Origin: Verticiella sediminum
GTDB taxonomy: Bacteria > Pseudomonadota > Gammaproteobacteria > Burkholderiales > Burkholderiaceae_B
Assembly: GCF_007558815.1 (NCBI RefSeq)
Contig: NZ_VLTJ01000007.1
Span: 62,001 to 126,000, forward strand
DNA: 64,000 bases
Reading direction: 5' to 3'
The translations under genes were made by a program, and so were the position numbers. The notes beneath the pieces are model-generated. The model was given only the letters and a program-made list of their open reading frames with translations. It was not told where the DNA came from and made no database searches. Numbering within the stretch: the stretch's first letter is position 1; every line of letters begins with the position of its first letter. Shown piece by piece: positions 26,444-35,712 of the stretch.

Positions 26444-27067
26444 ATGATGAGAAACACGTCCCCGTCGAACATCGTCTACATCGTCGACGACGACGAGGCG
26501 GTCCGCGATTCGCTGCGCTGGCTGCTGGAGGCCAACGGCTATCGCGTGCGGGCCTACGACAGCGCCGAAGCCTTTCTTGCCGCGTACGATCCAGCCAGTG
26601 TCGGCGTGCTGATCGTCGACGTGCGCATGCCCGGCATGAGCGGGCTTGAGCTGCAGGAGCACCTGATCGCGCGCCAGCTTCCCCTGCCTACGGTGTTCAT
26701 CACCGGCCACGGCGACGTGCCCATGGCCGTGTCCACCATCAAGAAGGGCGCGGTGGATTTCCTCGAGAAGCCCTTCAACGACGCCGACCTGCGCGACATC
26801 GTCGGCAACATGTTCGAGAAGGCGCGCGAACAGGCCCAGGCCGCCGCAAGCCGACGTGACCGCGAGGCCATGCTCGCCCGCCTCACCTCGCGCGAGCAGC
26901 AGGTGCTCGAGCGCATTGTCGCCGGCCGCCTGAACAAGCAGATCGCCGACGACCTGGGCATCAGCATCAAGACCGTCGAGGCGCACCGCGCCAACATCAT
27001 GGAGAAGCTCCAGGTCGCCACCGTGGCGGACCTCATGAAAGTGGCGCTGAGCAAGGCGGAAAGTTAG
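26444..27067 (+). CDS. FixJ-family response regulator
   Basis: 207 residues. The receiver domain (8-125) has the acidic pocket DDDE (15-18), phospho-acceptor D59 in LIVDVRMPGMSG and K109 in FLEKPF. It is followed by a LuxR-type helix-turn-helix (LTSREQQVLERIVAGRLNKQ, then IADDLGISIKTVEAHRANI). The ribosome site AAGGAG overlaps the kinase stop region, indicating coupled translation. Unlike the two LuxR-type proteins at 4.4 and 8.5 kb this receiver is complete. Targets are unknown; the divergent aceE-aceF-lpdA operon is the obvious candidate. Confidence 0.93.
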   Translation: MMRNTSPSNIVYIVDDDEAVRDSLRWLLEANGYRVRAYDSAEAFLAAYDPASVGVLIVDVRMPGMSGLELQEHLIARQLPLPTVFITGHGDVPMAVSTIKKGAVDFLEKPFNDADLRDIVGNMFEKAREQAQAAASRRDREAMLARLTSREQQVLERIVAGRLNKQIADDLGISIKTVEAHRANIMEKLQVATVADLMKVALSKAES

Positions 27068-27385
27068 GTGTTGACCTCCTCCGCCCGCGGCGCGGGCACC
27101 TCCCCTGAGGGGAGGCGGCGCGCGAAGATGCCACCCTCCGGCCGCTGGCGTGGCCACCTCCCTTGCAGGGAGGCGGCGCGCGCCCTCCGGGCGGCCGCGC
27201 GGGCGCGCGCTTACCCCCGCGCTAAGTAACCTCACAGGTAGCGTGCTGGGGTGTGCGTATTGAACCGCCCCTTTCACGCCCGCATTCTGGGCCCTGCGAT
27301 ACGTCCCCGCTATCATATGCACCTGACCGCCCGCGGCTCCGAGCCGCCGGGCGCCCCGTTCACTCTCCGCCATGGATTCACCAGC
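27068..27385. repeat. 318-bp intergenic region with two near-identical 28-bp hairpin repeats
   Basis: Units at 27097-27124 and 27155-27182 share CACCTCCC...GGGAGGCGGCGCGCG and differ only in the loop bases (CTGAGG against TTGCAG). Each forms a CCTCCC/GGGAGG hairpin. A third GC hairpin (CCCTCCGGGCGG) follows. They may terminate the regulator transcript or be small dispersed repeats. The rest, up to folD, holds no gene that I can see. Confidence 0.6.
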
Positions 27386-28249
27386 ATGACCGCACGTATC
27401 ATCAACGGGACCGAACTCGCCCGTTCCCTCCGCACCCAGGCCGCCGAGCGCGCCGCTGCGCTCCTGAAGGAGCACGGTGTGCGTCCCGGGCTGGCCGTGC
27501 TGCTGGTCGGGGCCGACCCGGCGTCGCAGGTGTACGTGCGCAACAAGGTCAAGGCCTGCGAGGAAGCGGGTTTTCATTCCGTGCTGGAGCAACTGCCGGC
27601 CGACCTCACCGAAGAGCAACTGCTCGCCCGCGTGCAGGCGCTGAACGCCGACGACAGCATCCACGGCATCCTGGTCCAGCTACCGCTGCCCAAGCATCTT
27701 TCCTCGCACACGGTCATCGAGGCCATCGCGCCCGAGAAGGATGTCGACGGCTTTCACGTTTCCAACGCCGGCATGCTGATGACCGGCCAGCCGCTGTTCA
27801 TCCCCTGCACCCCCTACGGTGTGATGAAGATGCTCGAGAGCGCCGAGGTGCCCTTGCGCGGCGCCGAGGCGGTCGTGGTGGGCGCGAGCAACATCGTCGG
27901 CAAGCCCATGGCCATGCTGCTGCTGCAGGCCGGCGCCACGGTCACGCTGTGCAACTCCAAGACGCGCGAGCTCGCCGCGTACACGCGCCGCGCCGACGTG
28001 CTCGTGGTGGCCACCGGCAAGCCGGGCATGGTCACCGGCGACATGGTCAAGCCGGGCGCGGTGGTGATCGACGTCGGCATCAACCGGGGCGCCGACGGCA
28101 AGCTCTGCGGCGACGTGGATTTCGCCGGCGCCAAGGAAGTGGCCGGTGCGATCACCCCCGTGCCCGGCGGCGTCGGCCCCATGACGATCGCCATGCTGCT
28201 CATCAATACACTGGAAGCGGCCGAACGCAAGCTGGGCGCGCGCGCCTGA
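27386..28249 (+). CDS. folD: Methylenetetrahydrofolate dehydrogenase/cyclohydrolase
   Basis: 287 residues from the ATG at 27386, the usual FolD start ([12 protein letters not shown]). Bifunctional NADP enzyme interconverting 5,10-methylene-THF and 10-formyl-THF. The catalytic Y50 and K54 lie in [15 protein letters not shown]. The family signatures [10 protein letters not shown] (split by the DSI segment), EKDVDGFH and CTPYG are present, as is the nucleotide motif [11 protein letters not shown] and the C-terminal [16 protein letters not shown]. It stands alone between repeats and prlC. Confidence 0.97.
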   Translation: MTARIINGTELARSLRTQAAERAAALLKEHGVRPGLAVLLVGADPASQVYVRNKVKACEEAGFHSVLEQLPADLTEEQLLARVQALNADDSIHGILVQLPLPKHLSSHTVIEAIAPEKDVDGFHVSNAGMLMTGQPLFIPCTPYGVMKMLESAEVPLRGAEAVVVGASNIVGKPMAMLLLQAGATVTLCNSKTRELAAYTRRADVLVVATGKPGMVTGDMVKPGAVVIDVGINRGADGKLCGDVDFAGAKEVAGAITPVPGGVGPMTIAMLLINTLEAAERKLGARA

Positions 28250-28465
28250 GGCCGCGCCTGGCGACGGCGCCTTGCCGCCATGCCCGCCGTGCGTTGCGCG
28301 GCGGGAGCCGACCGGGCTTGCCGTCCTTGCGCGAGCCCCCCGCCGCACGGCTCGCAGGCGGCGCGCCGGCGTAAGCTGGAGTACTCGCCGAGCACGCGGC
28401 TTGCATGCGTGCGGCCCGTCCCCATCTGGCTCCCATCGACATCCCGGAAAGCAACCCCTACCCCT

Positions 28466-30520
28466 ATGACCAATCCCTTGCTGAACATCGGCGAACTGCA
28501 GGATTTCGCCGCCATCCGTCCGGAACACGTCGAGCCCGCCATCGACACCCTGCTGGCCCGGGCGCGCGCCGCGATCGAGAAGGCCGCGGACCCCGCCACG
28601 CCCGCGACCTGGGAAGCCGTGATCGACGCCATCGACGATGCCGGCGAACCGCTGTGGCGCGCCTGGTCCGCCGTCGGCCACCTGAACGCCGTGGTCAACA
28701 CCCCCGAGCTGCGCGCCGCCTACAACGCGGCCCTGCCGAAAGTCACCGAATTCTCCACCTGGGTCGGCCTGCACGAAGGCCTGTACCGCCAGTACAAGCG
28801 TCTGCGCGAGGATGCCGGCTTCGCCGCCCTCTCGCCCACGCGCCAGCGCATCATCGAACTCGCCCTGCGTGATTTCCGCCTTTCGGGCGTGGAGTTGCCG
28901 CAGCCGCAGCGCGAGCGCTTCGCCGAGCTCTCCGAAGAGCAGGCGGCGGTTTCGCAGAAGTTCTCCGAGAACGTGCTCGACGCCACCGACGGCTACGCCC
29001 TCTACGTGGAGGACGACACCGAACTGGCCGGCATACCGGACGATGTGATCGCCGCGGGCCGGGCGGCGGCGCAGGCCGACGGCAAGCCGGGCTGCAAGCT
29101 CACGCTGCAGGCGCCCTGCTACATCCCGGTGATGCAGTACGCGCACAGCGGCGAGCTGCGCGCCCGGCTGTACAAGGCCTACGGCACGCGCGCATCCGAC
29201 ACGGCGCAAAGCCCCGACTACGACAACTCCGGCCTGATCGAGCGCCTGCTCACGCTGCGCGCGGAGGAAGCCGGCATGCTCGGCTTCGCGCATTTCGCCG
29301 AGCAGCAGTTGCAGACGCGCATGGCCGAGTCGCCGGCGCAGGTGCTCGACTTCCTGTGCGATCTGGCCGCGCGCGCCAAGGCCTACGCCGTCCGGGACCT
29401 GGACGAAGTCCGCGCCTTCGCGCGCGACGAACTCGGCCTGCAGGAACTGCACCCGTGGGACGTGGCCTACGTCTCGGAACGCCTGCGCACCAAGCGCTAC
29501 GACTACTCCGAGGACGAGGTCAAGCGCTACTTCCCGCAGCCGCGGGTGGTCGCCGGCCTTTTCGACGTGGTCCAGGCGCTGTTCGGCGTGCGCATGGCGC
29601 ACGCGCGCGACGCCTCGGTCTGGCACAAGGACGTCGAAGTCATCCGCGTCGAGGATGCCGACGGCGCGCTCGCCGGCCACCTGTATCTCGACCTCTTCGC
29701 GCGCACCGGCAAGCAGGGCGGCGCCTGGGTGGACCTGGACCGCAACCGCCGGCGCACGGCGCGCGGGCTGCAGACGCCCGTGGTGTTCCTGACCTGCAAC
29801 TTCACGCCGCCCTCGGCCGAGCAGCCCTCGCTGCTCACGCACGACGACGTCATCACCCTGTTCCACGAGATGGGCCACGCGCTGCACGCCCTGCTCTCCG
29901 AGGTCGACGAACCCGGCGCATCGCCCTTCGGCAGTGTGGAGTGGGACGCCATCGAGCTGCCCTCGCAGTTCATGGAGAACTTCTGCTGGGAGTACGACGT
30001 GCTGCAGCGGCTCTCGGCCCACGTCCAGACGGGCGAAGCGCTGCCGCGCGAGCTGCACGGCCGCATGCTGGCGGCGCGCAACTTCCAGAGCGGCCTGGGC
30101 ACGGTGCGGCAGATCGAGTTCGCACTGTTCGACATGCTGCTGCACCAGAACAAGGATGTGGCCAACATCGGCGCCGTGATGCAGATCCTGCGCTCGGTGC
30201 GCGACGAGGTGGCCGTGCTGGTGCCGCCGGACTGGCACCGCTCGCCGCACAGCTTCTCGCACATCTTCGCGGGCGGCTATGGCGCCGGCTACTACAGCTA
30301 CAAGTGGGCCGAGGTGCTGTCGGCCGACGCCTTCGCCGCGTTCGAGGAGGCGGCCGGCGCCGGGCACACCCGGCTGCTGCCGGAAGTGGGCGCGCGTTTT
30401 CGCAAGGAGATCCTGGCCGTGGGCGGCAGCCGCTGCGCGCTGGATTCCTTCGTCGCCTTCCGCGGCCGCAAGCCGGACATCGCCGCTCTGCTGCGCCATA
30501 GCGGGATGGCCGAAGCCTGA
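28466..30520 (+). CDS. prlC: Oligopeptidase A (M3 zinc metallopeptidase)
   Basis: 684 residues (E. coli OpdA/PrlC 680). Cytoplasmic thimet-type peptidase degrading short peptides and cleaved signal peptides. The zinc site is HEMGH at 467-471, with the downstream Glu in the ENFCWEYD segment. The C-terminal HIFAGGYGAGYYSYKWAEVL segment holds the substrate-binding His and Tyr residues. The ATG at 28466 (MTNPLLNIGELQDF) was chosen because family members start here; a longer upstream frame is not supported. Confidence 0.96.
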   Translation: MTNPLLNIGELQDFAAIRPEHVEPAIDTLLARARAAIEKAADPATPATWEAVIDAIDDAGEPLWRAWSAVGHLNAVVNTPELRAAYNAALPKVTEFSTWVGLHEGLYRQYKRLREDAGFAALSPTRQRIIELALRDFRLSGVELPQPQRERFAELSEEQAAVSQKFSENVLDATDGYALYVEDDTELAGIPDDVIAAGRAAAQADGKPGCKLTLQAPCYIPVMQYAHSGELRARLYKAYGTRASDTAQSPDYDNSGLIERLLTLRAEEAGMLGFAHFAEQQLQTRMAESPAQVLDFLCDLAARAKAYAVRDLDEVRAFARDELGLQELHPWDVAYVSERLRTKRYDYSEDEVKRYFPQPRVVAGLFDVVQALFGVRMAHARDASVWHKDVEVIRVEDADGALAGHLYLDLFARTGKQGGAWVDLDRNRRRTARGLQTPVVFLTCNFTPPSAEQPSLLTHDDVITLFHEMGHALHALLSEVDEPGASPFGSVEWDAIELPSQFMENFCWEYDVLQRLSAHVQTGEALPRELHGRMLAARNFQSGLGTVRQIEFALFDMLLHQNKDVANIGAVMQILRSVRDEVAVLVPPDWHRSPHSFSHIFAGGYGAGYYSYKWAEVLSADAFAAFEEAAGAGHTRLLPEVGARFRKEILAVGGSRCALDSFVAFRGRKPDIAALLRHSGMAEA

Positions 30521-30612
30521 CGGCGCTGCTACACTCGCCGGGACGTTTAGAAAAGTCGGAATGGACGCGCAGCGTCCATCCCCGCGGCATATAACTGGAG
30601 GAACCACGTCCC

Positions 30613-31593
30613 ATGAAAGCGCTTTTGTGCAAGCAGTACGGCCTGCCCGACACCCTCGTCCTGGAAGAAGTGGCCGATCCGCAACCCAAGGCCGACGAGA
30701 TCGTCGTCGACGTCAAGGCCGCGGGCGTGAACTTCCCGGACGTGCTCATCATCCAGAACAAGTACCAGTTCAAGCCCGAGCTGCCGTTCGCGCCGGGCGG
30801 CGAGATGGCGGGCATCGTCTCGGCCGTGGGCGAGAACGTCAAGCATCTGAAGGCCGGCGACCGCGTCCTCGGCCTGTGCACCTCCGGCGCCTTCGCCGAA
30901 AAGGTCAGGCTACCGGCCGCGCGCGCCATTCCGGTGCCTGAAGGCGTGGGCTTCGATACCGCGGCCGCCTTCCTGCTCACCTACGGCACCTCCTGGCACG
31001 CGCTGAAGGATCGTGCCGAGCTCAGGGCCGGCGAAACCGTGCTGGTGCTGGGCGCTTCCGGTGGCGTGGGCATCTCCGCCATCCAGATCGCCAAGGCGCT
31101 GGGCGCGCGCGTGATCGCCGCCGCCTCGACCGAGGAAAAGCTGCAGATCTGCCGCGACAACGGCGCGGACGAGACCATCAACTACGCCAGCGAAGACCTG
31201 CGCGAGCGCCTCAAGGCCCTCACCGGCGACAAGGGCCCGGACATCATCTACGACCCCGTCGGCGGCGAGTATGCCGAGCCGGCCTTTCGCAGCATCGGCT
31301 GGCGCGGCCGCTACCTGGTGATCGGCTTCGCCAACGGCGAGATCCCCCGCCTGCCCTTCAACCTGGCGCTGCTCAAGGGGGCGTCGATCGTCGGCGTGTT
31401 CTGGGGCAGCTATACGCAGCGCGAGCCGCAGCGTTTCGCGCAGGACGTCAAGGACATGTTCGCCCTGGTCGCCGAAGGCAAGCTGCGCCCGCACATCTCG
31501 GCGCACTACCCGCTCGCGCAGGGCGCGCAGGCGCTCAACGACATGATGAACCGCAAGGTCACGGGCAAGGTCGTGATCGAAGTGGCCGCCTGA
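30613..31593 (+). CDS. NADPH:quinone oxidoreductase-like MDR protein
   Basis: 326 residues. Zinc-independent medium-chain dehydrogenase: GroES-like N-terminal domain (1-125, with NFPDVLIIQNKY) and a Rossmann domain with GASGGVGISAIQIAKALGA. It lacks the Cys/His zinc ligands of alcohol dehydrogenases. It is of the type annotated NADPH:quinone oxidoreductase or acryloyl-CoA reductase-like. It is followed 75 bp later by a second MDR enzyme, which may be cotranscribed. The substrate is unknown. Confidence 0.9.
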   Translation: MKALLCKQYGLPDTLVLEEVADPQPKADEIVVDVKAAGVNFPDVLIIQNKYQFKPELPFAPGGEMAGIVSAVGENVKHLKAGDRVLGLCTSGAFAEKVRLPAARAIPVPEGVGFDTAAAFLLTYGTSWHALKDRAELRAGETVLVLGASGGVGISAIQIAKALGARVIAAASTEEKLQICRDNGADETINYASEDLRERLKALTGDKGPDIIYDPVGGEYAEPAFRSIGWRGRYLVIGFANGEIPRLPFNLALLKGASIVGVFWGSYTQREPQRFAQDVKDMFALVAEGKLRPHISAHYPLAQGAQALNDMMNRKVTGKVVIEVAA

Positions 31594-31668
31594 CCCGAAC
31601 AGCGTTTCAGGCGCGGCCGGCGTAAGTTGCCGCCGGGCCGCGCACCGCCACCCACTCAGGAGATACCC

Positions 31669-32700
31669 ATGACAGCTCAACGTGCGCAGCGCATTGTGCT
31701 TGCCTCGCGGCCGGACGGCCACGTCAGCCCGGACAATTTCCGCCTCGAAACCGTCGACGTACCGGCGCCCGCCGAAGGCGAGGTGCTCGTGAAGGTGCAC
31801 TACCTGTCGCTGGACCCCTATATGCGCGGGCGCATGAACGAGTCGCGCTCGTACGCCCAGCCGCAGCCGCTGGGCGAGACCATGGTCGGCGGCACGGTCG
31901 GCGAGGTGGTGGCGTCCCGCCACGCCGGCTTCGAGCCGGGCGAGCACGTGGTCGGCAATCTCGGCTGGACCGAATACGGCGTGGCCAAGGGCGCGGCCCT
32001 GCAGAAGGTGGATACCAGCCGCATCCCCATGTCGGCCTACCTGGGCCCGGTCGGCATGCCCGGCATGACCGCCTGGTACGGCTATCGCAAGATCATCGCG
32101 CCCAAGCGGGCCAGCGAGACCATCGTGGTCAGCGCGGCCAGCGGCGCCGTGGGCAGCGTGGTCGGGCAGCTCGCCAAGATCGACGGCATGCGTGCGGTCG
32201 GCATCGCCGGCGGCCCCGAGAAGTGCGCGTACGTCGTCGACGAACTCGGCTTCGACGCCTGCGTGGACTACAAGCAGGCCAAGGACCTGCGCGAACTGGC
32301 CCGGCTGGTGCGTGCCGCCACGCCGGACGGGGTCGACGGCTACTTCGAGAACGTCGGCGGCGACGTGCTCAATGCCGTGATGGCGCGCCTGAACACCTTC
32401 GCCCGCGTGGCCGTGTGCGGCCTGATCTCCGATTACGACAACAAGCCCGACGAGCCGGCCCGCAGCGCCATCCTGAACCCCGCCATGTTCCTGGTGGCCC
32501 GCTTCAAGATGGAAGGCTTCATCGTCTCCGATCACCTGGACCTCTGGCCCGAAGGCCTGAAGGAGCTGGGCGGACACGTCGGCGGCGGCCGCATCAAGTA
32601 CCGCGAGACCGTGGCCGAGGGCCTGGCCAGCGCGCCGGACGCCTTCATCGGCCTGCTCAAAGGCCGGAACTTCGGCAAGCAGCTCGTCAAACTGGTCTAA
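31669..32700 (+). CDS. NADP-dependent oxidoreductase of the CurA/alkenal reductase group
   Basis: 343 residues from the ATG at 31669. It opens with the group-typical N-terminus QRIVLASRPDGHVSPDNF, then LDPYMRGRMN and AYLGPVGMPGMTAWYG. The nucleotide motif is SAASGAVGSVVGQLAK. The C-terminal part has GFIVSDH and GRNFGKQLVKL. Members reduce activated double bonds of enals, enones or curcumin using NADPH. It lies just after another MDR gene and before the relic of an acyl-CoA operon on the other strand. Confidence 0.9.
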   Translation: MTAQRAQRIVLASRPDGHVSPDNFRLETVDVPAPAEGEVLVKVHYLSLDPYMRGRMNESRSYAQPQPLGETMVGGTVGEVVASRHAGFEPGEHVVGNLGWTEYGVAKGAALQKVDTSRIPMSAYLGPVGMPGMTAWYGYRKIIAPKRASETIVVSAASGAVGSVVGQLAKIDGMRAVGIAGGPEKCAYVVDELGFDACVDYKQAKDLRELARLVRAATPDGVDGYFENVGGDVLNAVMARLNTFARVAVCGLISDYDNKPDEPARSAILNPAMFLVARFKMEGFIVSDHLDLWPEGLKELGGHVGGGRIKYRETVAEGLASAPDAFIGLLKGRNFGKQLVKLV

Positions 32701-32784
32701 CGCGAGCACCGGCCGGCCCGACCGGCCGTCATGCCGAGGTTCCCGCCCCTGGGCCGCGGCACGTTCGACCCGGGCCGAACCGCC

Positions 32785-33025
32785 ATGCGCCGCACCGCCC
32801 GGGTATCGCCGCCCACGTCCCCGGGCATGCAGATGCCCAGCCACCCGCCGCTGGCGACGGCCTCGAAGAACTCGTGCGGGAACTCGTGGTTCCTGTCCCT
32901 TGCCCGCCAGTACTCGAGCGGGAAGTCGGCGCAGATCTTCTCTGCGGCATCGACGATGGCCCGCTGTCCTTCGCTGAGTTGATCACCATGCCGGGCTTGT
33001 AGTCTTCGAAATAGAGGCCGGCCAT
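32785..33025 (-). pseudogene. Fused relic: MaoC-type dehydratase start joined to an acyl-CoA dehydrogenase N-terminal fragment
   Basis: On the minus strand a GGGAGACACC ribosome site is followed by ATG at 33025 and 15 codons reading MAGLYFEDYKPGMVI, the typical beginning of MaoC-like dehydratases. At about 32980 the frame shifts by two and about 60 codons read like the early part of an acyl-CoA dehydrogenase (LSEGQRAIVDAAEKIC, then FPLEYWRARDRNHEFP and GGWLGICMPGDVGGD). Most of both genes is missing, so a deletion joined them. Remains of a fatty-acid or acyl-CoA catabolic operon. Confidence 0.65.
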
Positions 33026-33027
33026 GC

Positions 33028-33061
33028 GGTGTCTCCCATGCCGCGCCCGCCGGGAGACACC
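33028..33061. repeat. 10-bp inverted repeat GGTGTCTCCC/GGGAGACACC
   Basis: Perfect arms at 33028-33037 and 33052-33061 with a 14-nt spacer. The left arm, read on the minus strand, is the ribosome site of the MaoC relic. It could be a fossil of the old promoter region or coincidental. Confidence 0.4.
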
Positions 33062-33147
33062 CGGAGGAACGGCCCGCCGGCGGGCTTGCGCCGTGTTCGC
33101 GCGACTGTCGTGCGGCCCGGCCGCGAGGGCGCGCGCCGGGCCCTTCT

Positions 33148-33579
33148 TCAAGCGCCGGTCAGCGTGATCGTGAGCTGGCGCCGGTGCCCGTGCGTGCGAT
33201 GCTCCCAGAGGTAGATCCCCTGCCAGGTGCCCAGGGCCAGCGCGCCGGCCACGATGGGCACGGTCGCGCTCGCGCTGGTCAGCACCGCGCGGATGTGCGC
33301 GGGCATGTCGTCCGGGCCTTCGTCGTCGTGCCGGTAGGCCGGATCGCCATCGGGAACCAGGCGCGCGATATACCGTTCGAGGTCGTGGCGCACCTCGGGT
33401 GCGGCATTCTCGGTGATGATGAGCGAACAGCTCGTGTGGTGCGTGTAGACGTGCGCGGTTCCCGCCTGCATGCCCGCCTCGGCGACGCAACGCGCCACTT
33501 CGCGCGATATTTCCGTGAACCCGCGGCCGGGCGTGAGAACGCTGAATCGGTGCTGGACGATGCGGGCAGGCAGGGACAT
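33148..33579 (-). CDS. YjbQ/UPF0047 family protein
   Basis: 143 residues from the ATG at 33579, with CCGGAAAG upstream; the longer upstream frame is not family-like. It has the UPF0047 signatures GFTEISREVARCV, YTHHTSCSLIITENA, DLERYI and GTWQGIYLWEHR, with the clustered histidines of the metal or phosphate site. E. coli YjbQ has weak thiamine-phosphate synthase activity, but the physiological role is not settled. Divergent from the MFS gene at 33902. Confidence 0.93.
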   Translation of the reverse strand: MSLPARIVQHRFSVLTPGRGFTEISREVARCVAEAGMQAGTAHVYTHHTSCSLIITENAAPEVRHDLERYIARLVPDGDPAYRHDDEGPDDMPAHIRAVLTSASATVPIVAGALALGTWQGIYLWEHRTHGHRRQLTITLTGA

Positions 33580-33901
33580 GCGGCGGCTTTCCGGATGGAT
33601 CAGGCCGCCATTGTTCCACACAGCTCGGCGCAGCGGCGGCCGGCGTCGCTGTGCCGGGACATGCAGGGGCTCCGGTGCGGATGGCGGCTTCGACCGCCCT
33701 CGGAGCAAACGGCATTCCCCGGCGTGGCGGTGGCATAATCGCCCTTTCACCCGCGCGCCGGCCAGCTCCGTGGCTGGCCGCTGCCCTTCCCCCCTTCATG
33801 ATGCACCGGTCCCGTTGGCCCCTCCCGCTGCCCGTCGTCCGACGGGTGTGGGGCGCTGCTGGCCGCGCGCCCTGCCGCCCGTCCGCCGGGCACGTACCAT
33901 C
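33580..33901. other. 322-bp gene-free divergent region
   Basis: It separates yjbQ (minus) from the MFS gene (plus). The frames here do not resemble known proteins. I see no clear promoter or repeat. Confidence 0.4.
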
Positions 33902-35083
33902 GTGACAGACGACGACACCTTCAGCCTGCGCCGCATCGCCGTTCCGGCGTTCGGCCCTTCCCTGCTCTACGGCGCCGCCAATGGCGCCATCCTGCCGGTG
34001 CTCGCGTTGAGCGCGCGCGATCATGGCGCGTCGCTGGCCTTGTCCGGCTTCGTCGCCGCCCTGGTCGGCATCGGCTCGCTGCTCGGCAACATCCCCGCGG
34101 CAATGCTGGCTGCACGCATCGGCGAGCGGCGCGCCATGATCCTCGCCGGTGTGCTGAGCACGCTCGCGCTGATCGGCTGCATCCTGTCGCCGGGCGTGTG
34201 GTCGCTCGGCGCCTGCGTGCTGCTCGTGGGCGCGGGCTCGGCGGTATTCCTGCTGGCGCGCCAGACCTATCTGACCGAAGCGGTGCCGCTGAGCATGCGC
34301 GCGCGCGCCTTGTCCACGCTGGGCGGCACCACGCGCATCGGGGTCTTCGTGGGCCCGTTCGCGGGAGCCGCCTTCATCCACGCCTTCGGGCTCTCGGGGG
34401 CCTACGCGGTGGCGGCCGTCGCCATGGCGGGCGCCGGGTTCATCGCCTGGGCCTCGCCCGATCTGGGCGTCGAGCCGCGCGACGGCCCCGCCCCCGTCCG
34501 TCCCCGGATACGCATCGTGGACGTCATGCGCGCGCACCGGCACGTCTTCGCCACGCTGGGCGTCGGTGTGCTGCTGGTGAGCGTGCTGCGCGCATCGCGC
34601 CAGGTCGTCGTACCGCTCTGGGCCGAGCAGCTCGGGCTCGAACCCACGACCATTTCGCTCGTCTACGGGCTGGTCGCGGCGATCGACATGTCGGTGTTCT
34701 ACCCGGCCGGCAAGGTCATGGACCAGCACGGTCGGCTGTGGGTGGCGGTGCCCAGCTCGGTGCTGATGGGGCTGGCCCTGATCGCCATTCCATGGACGCA
34801 TGCGCCGATCGCGTTCGTGCTCGTCTGCCTGGTGCTGGGCTTTGGCAACGGGATCGGTTCGGGCATCGTCATGACGCTCGCCGCCGATGCCTCGCCCGCG
34901 CAGGGGCGCACGCAGTTCCTGGGGGTGTGGCGGCTGATGTCCGACCTGGGCACCAGCGGCGGGCCCGCGCTGCTGGCCGCCATGACCTCGCTGGTGTCGC
35001 TGGCCGCGGGGATCAGCGTGATCGGCTGCATGGGGCTGGTCGCGGCCGCCGTGTTCTATCGCTGGGTGCCGCGGCCGCACTGA
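33902..35083 (+). CDS. Major facilitator superfamily transporter
   Basis: 393 residues if the GTG at 33902 is the start; upstream codons lack a convincing ribosome site, so the N-terminus is uncertain by a few residues. About 12 hydrophobic helices are visible. The cytoplasmic loop after helix 2 reads AARIGERRAMILAG, resembling the MFS A-motif G-x-x-x-D-R-x-G-R-R in weak form. LARQTYLTEAVPLSMRARAL after helix 4 is shared with drug-type MFS proteins. The substrate cannot be told. The next gene is a MarR regulator 146 bp downstream with its own operator. Confidence 0.85.
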   Translation: MTDDDTFSLRRIAVPAFGPSLLYGAANGAILPVLALSARDHGASLALSGFVAALVGIGSLLGNIPAAMLAARIGERRAMILAGVLSTLALIGCILSPGVWSLGACVLLVGAGSAVFLLARQTYLTEAVPLSMRARALSTLGGTTRIGVFVGPFAGAAFIHAFGLSGAYAVAAVAMAGAGFIAWASPDLGVEPRDGPAPVRPRIRIVDVMRAHRHVFATLGVGVLLVSVLRASRQVVVPLWAEQLGLEPTTISLVYGLVAAIDMSVFYPAGKVMDQHGRLWVAVPSSVLMGLALIAIPWTHAPIAFVLVCLVLGFGNGIGSGIVMTLAADASPAQGRTQFLGVWRLMSDLGTSGGPALLAAMTSLVSLAAGISVIGCMGLVAAAVFYRWVPRPH

Positions 35084-35186
35084 GACCGGCCCGCCGGGCG
35101 TCTGCGCGGGCTCGCCTCGGCGCCAGCCTGCCGGGCCTGCGCGACCTGGGCCTCTTCTGCCTGGCCCGACATGAAAGTTTCCAATG

Positions 35187-35218
35187 CAATTGATGATATG
35201 TCATCAATTGATGTATCA
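35187..35218 (+). promoter_or_regulatory. MarR-type operator (perfect inverted repeat) upstream of the MarR gene
   Basis: Perfect 10-bp arms CAATTGATGA (35187-35196) and TCATCAATTG (35201-35210) flank TATG. A partial second site TGAT-GT-ATCA follows at 35209-35218. This is typical of MarR sites and lies 20 bp before the MarR start, so autorepression of the marR-MFS pair is likely. Confidence 0.8.
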
Positions 35219-35229
35219 TTGATGCCCTC

Positions 35230-35712
35230 ATGAACACCATCCCACCCACCAGCCCTGCCCCGGACGGGCATGCGCTGGGTGCCCGCATCGGGCTGGCCGC
35301 CCGGCTGTGGCGGCGCGCCGTCGATCAACGTCTCCAACCCTATGGCCTCACGCAGGCCACCTGGCGCCCCCTGTTGCAGCTCGCGCGCGCGCCCGAGGCG
35401 CTGCGCCAGAAGGAACTCGCCCAGGCGCTCGGGCTCGACAACTCCGCCGTGGTGCGTGTGCTCGATGCGCTCGCAGCCGCGGGCCTGATCGAACGCAAGG
35501 GCCTGCCCGACGATCGGCGCGCCAGGGCCATCGTGCTGACGCCCGCCGGGCTGGCCATGGTCGAGCAGGTCACCGCGAGCGCGGCCGACGTCCTGGAGAA
35601 GGCAACGGCCGGCATCGCCGCCGAGGACCTGGCCACCGCCGAGCACGTGCTTGCGCGCATCTGCGCCAGGCTGAGCGACGCCGACGACATCGGCGAGGCG
35701 GCGCGGCCATGA
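35230..35712 (+). CDS. MarR-family transcriptional regulator
   Basis: 160 residues. Winged helix-turn-helix with recognition region LRQKELAQALGLDNSAVVRVLDALAAAG (given here in shorter parts: LRQKELAQALG, DNSAVVRVL), wing DDRRARAIVLTPAG, and terminal dimerisation helices. It overlaps the following MFS transporter gene by 4 bp (ATGA), so the two are cotranslated. The upstream perfect inverted repeat indicates autorepression, probably relieved by a phenolic or hydrophobic ligand exported by the transporter. Confidence 0.93.
   Translation: MNTIPPTSPAPDGHALGARIGLAARLWRRAVDQRLQPYGLTQATWRPLLQLARAPEALRQKELAQALGLDNSAVVRVLDALAAAGLIERKGLPDDRRARAIVLTPAGLAMVEQVTASAADVLEKATAGIAAEDLATAEHVLARICARLSDADDIGEAARP

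Noticed and set aside
32729-35080. A 783-codon minus-strand frame across yjbQ and the MFS gene
   Set aside because: A shadow frame. Only its last part, near 33025, coincides with the real MaoC relic start.
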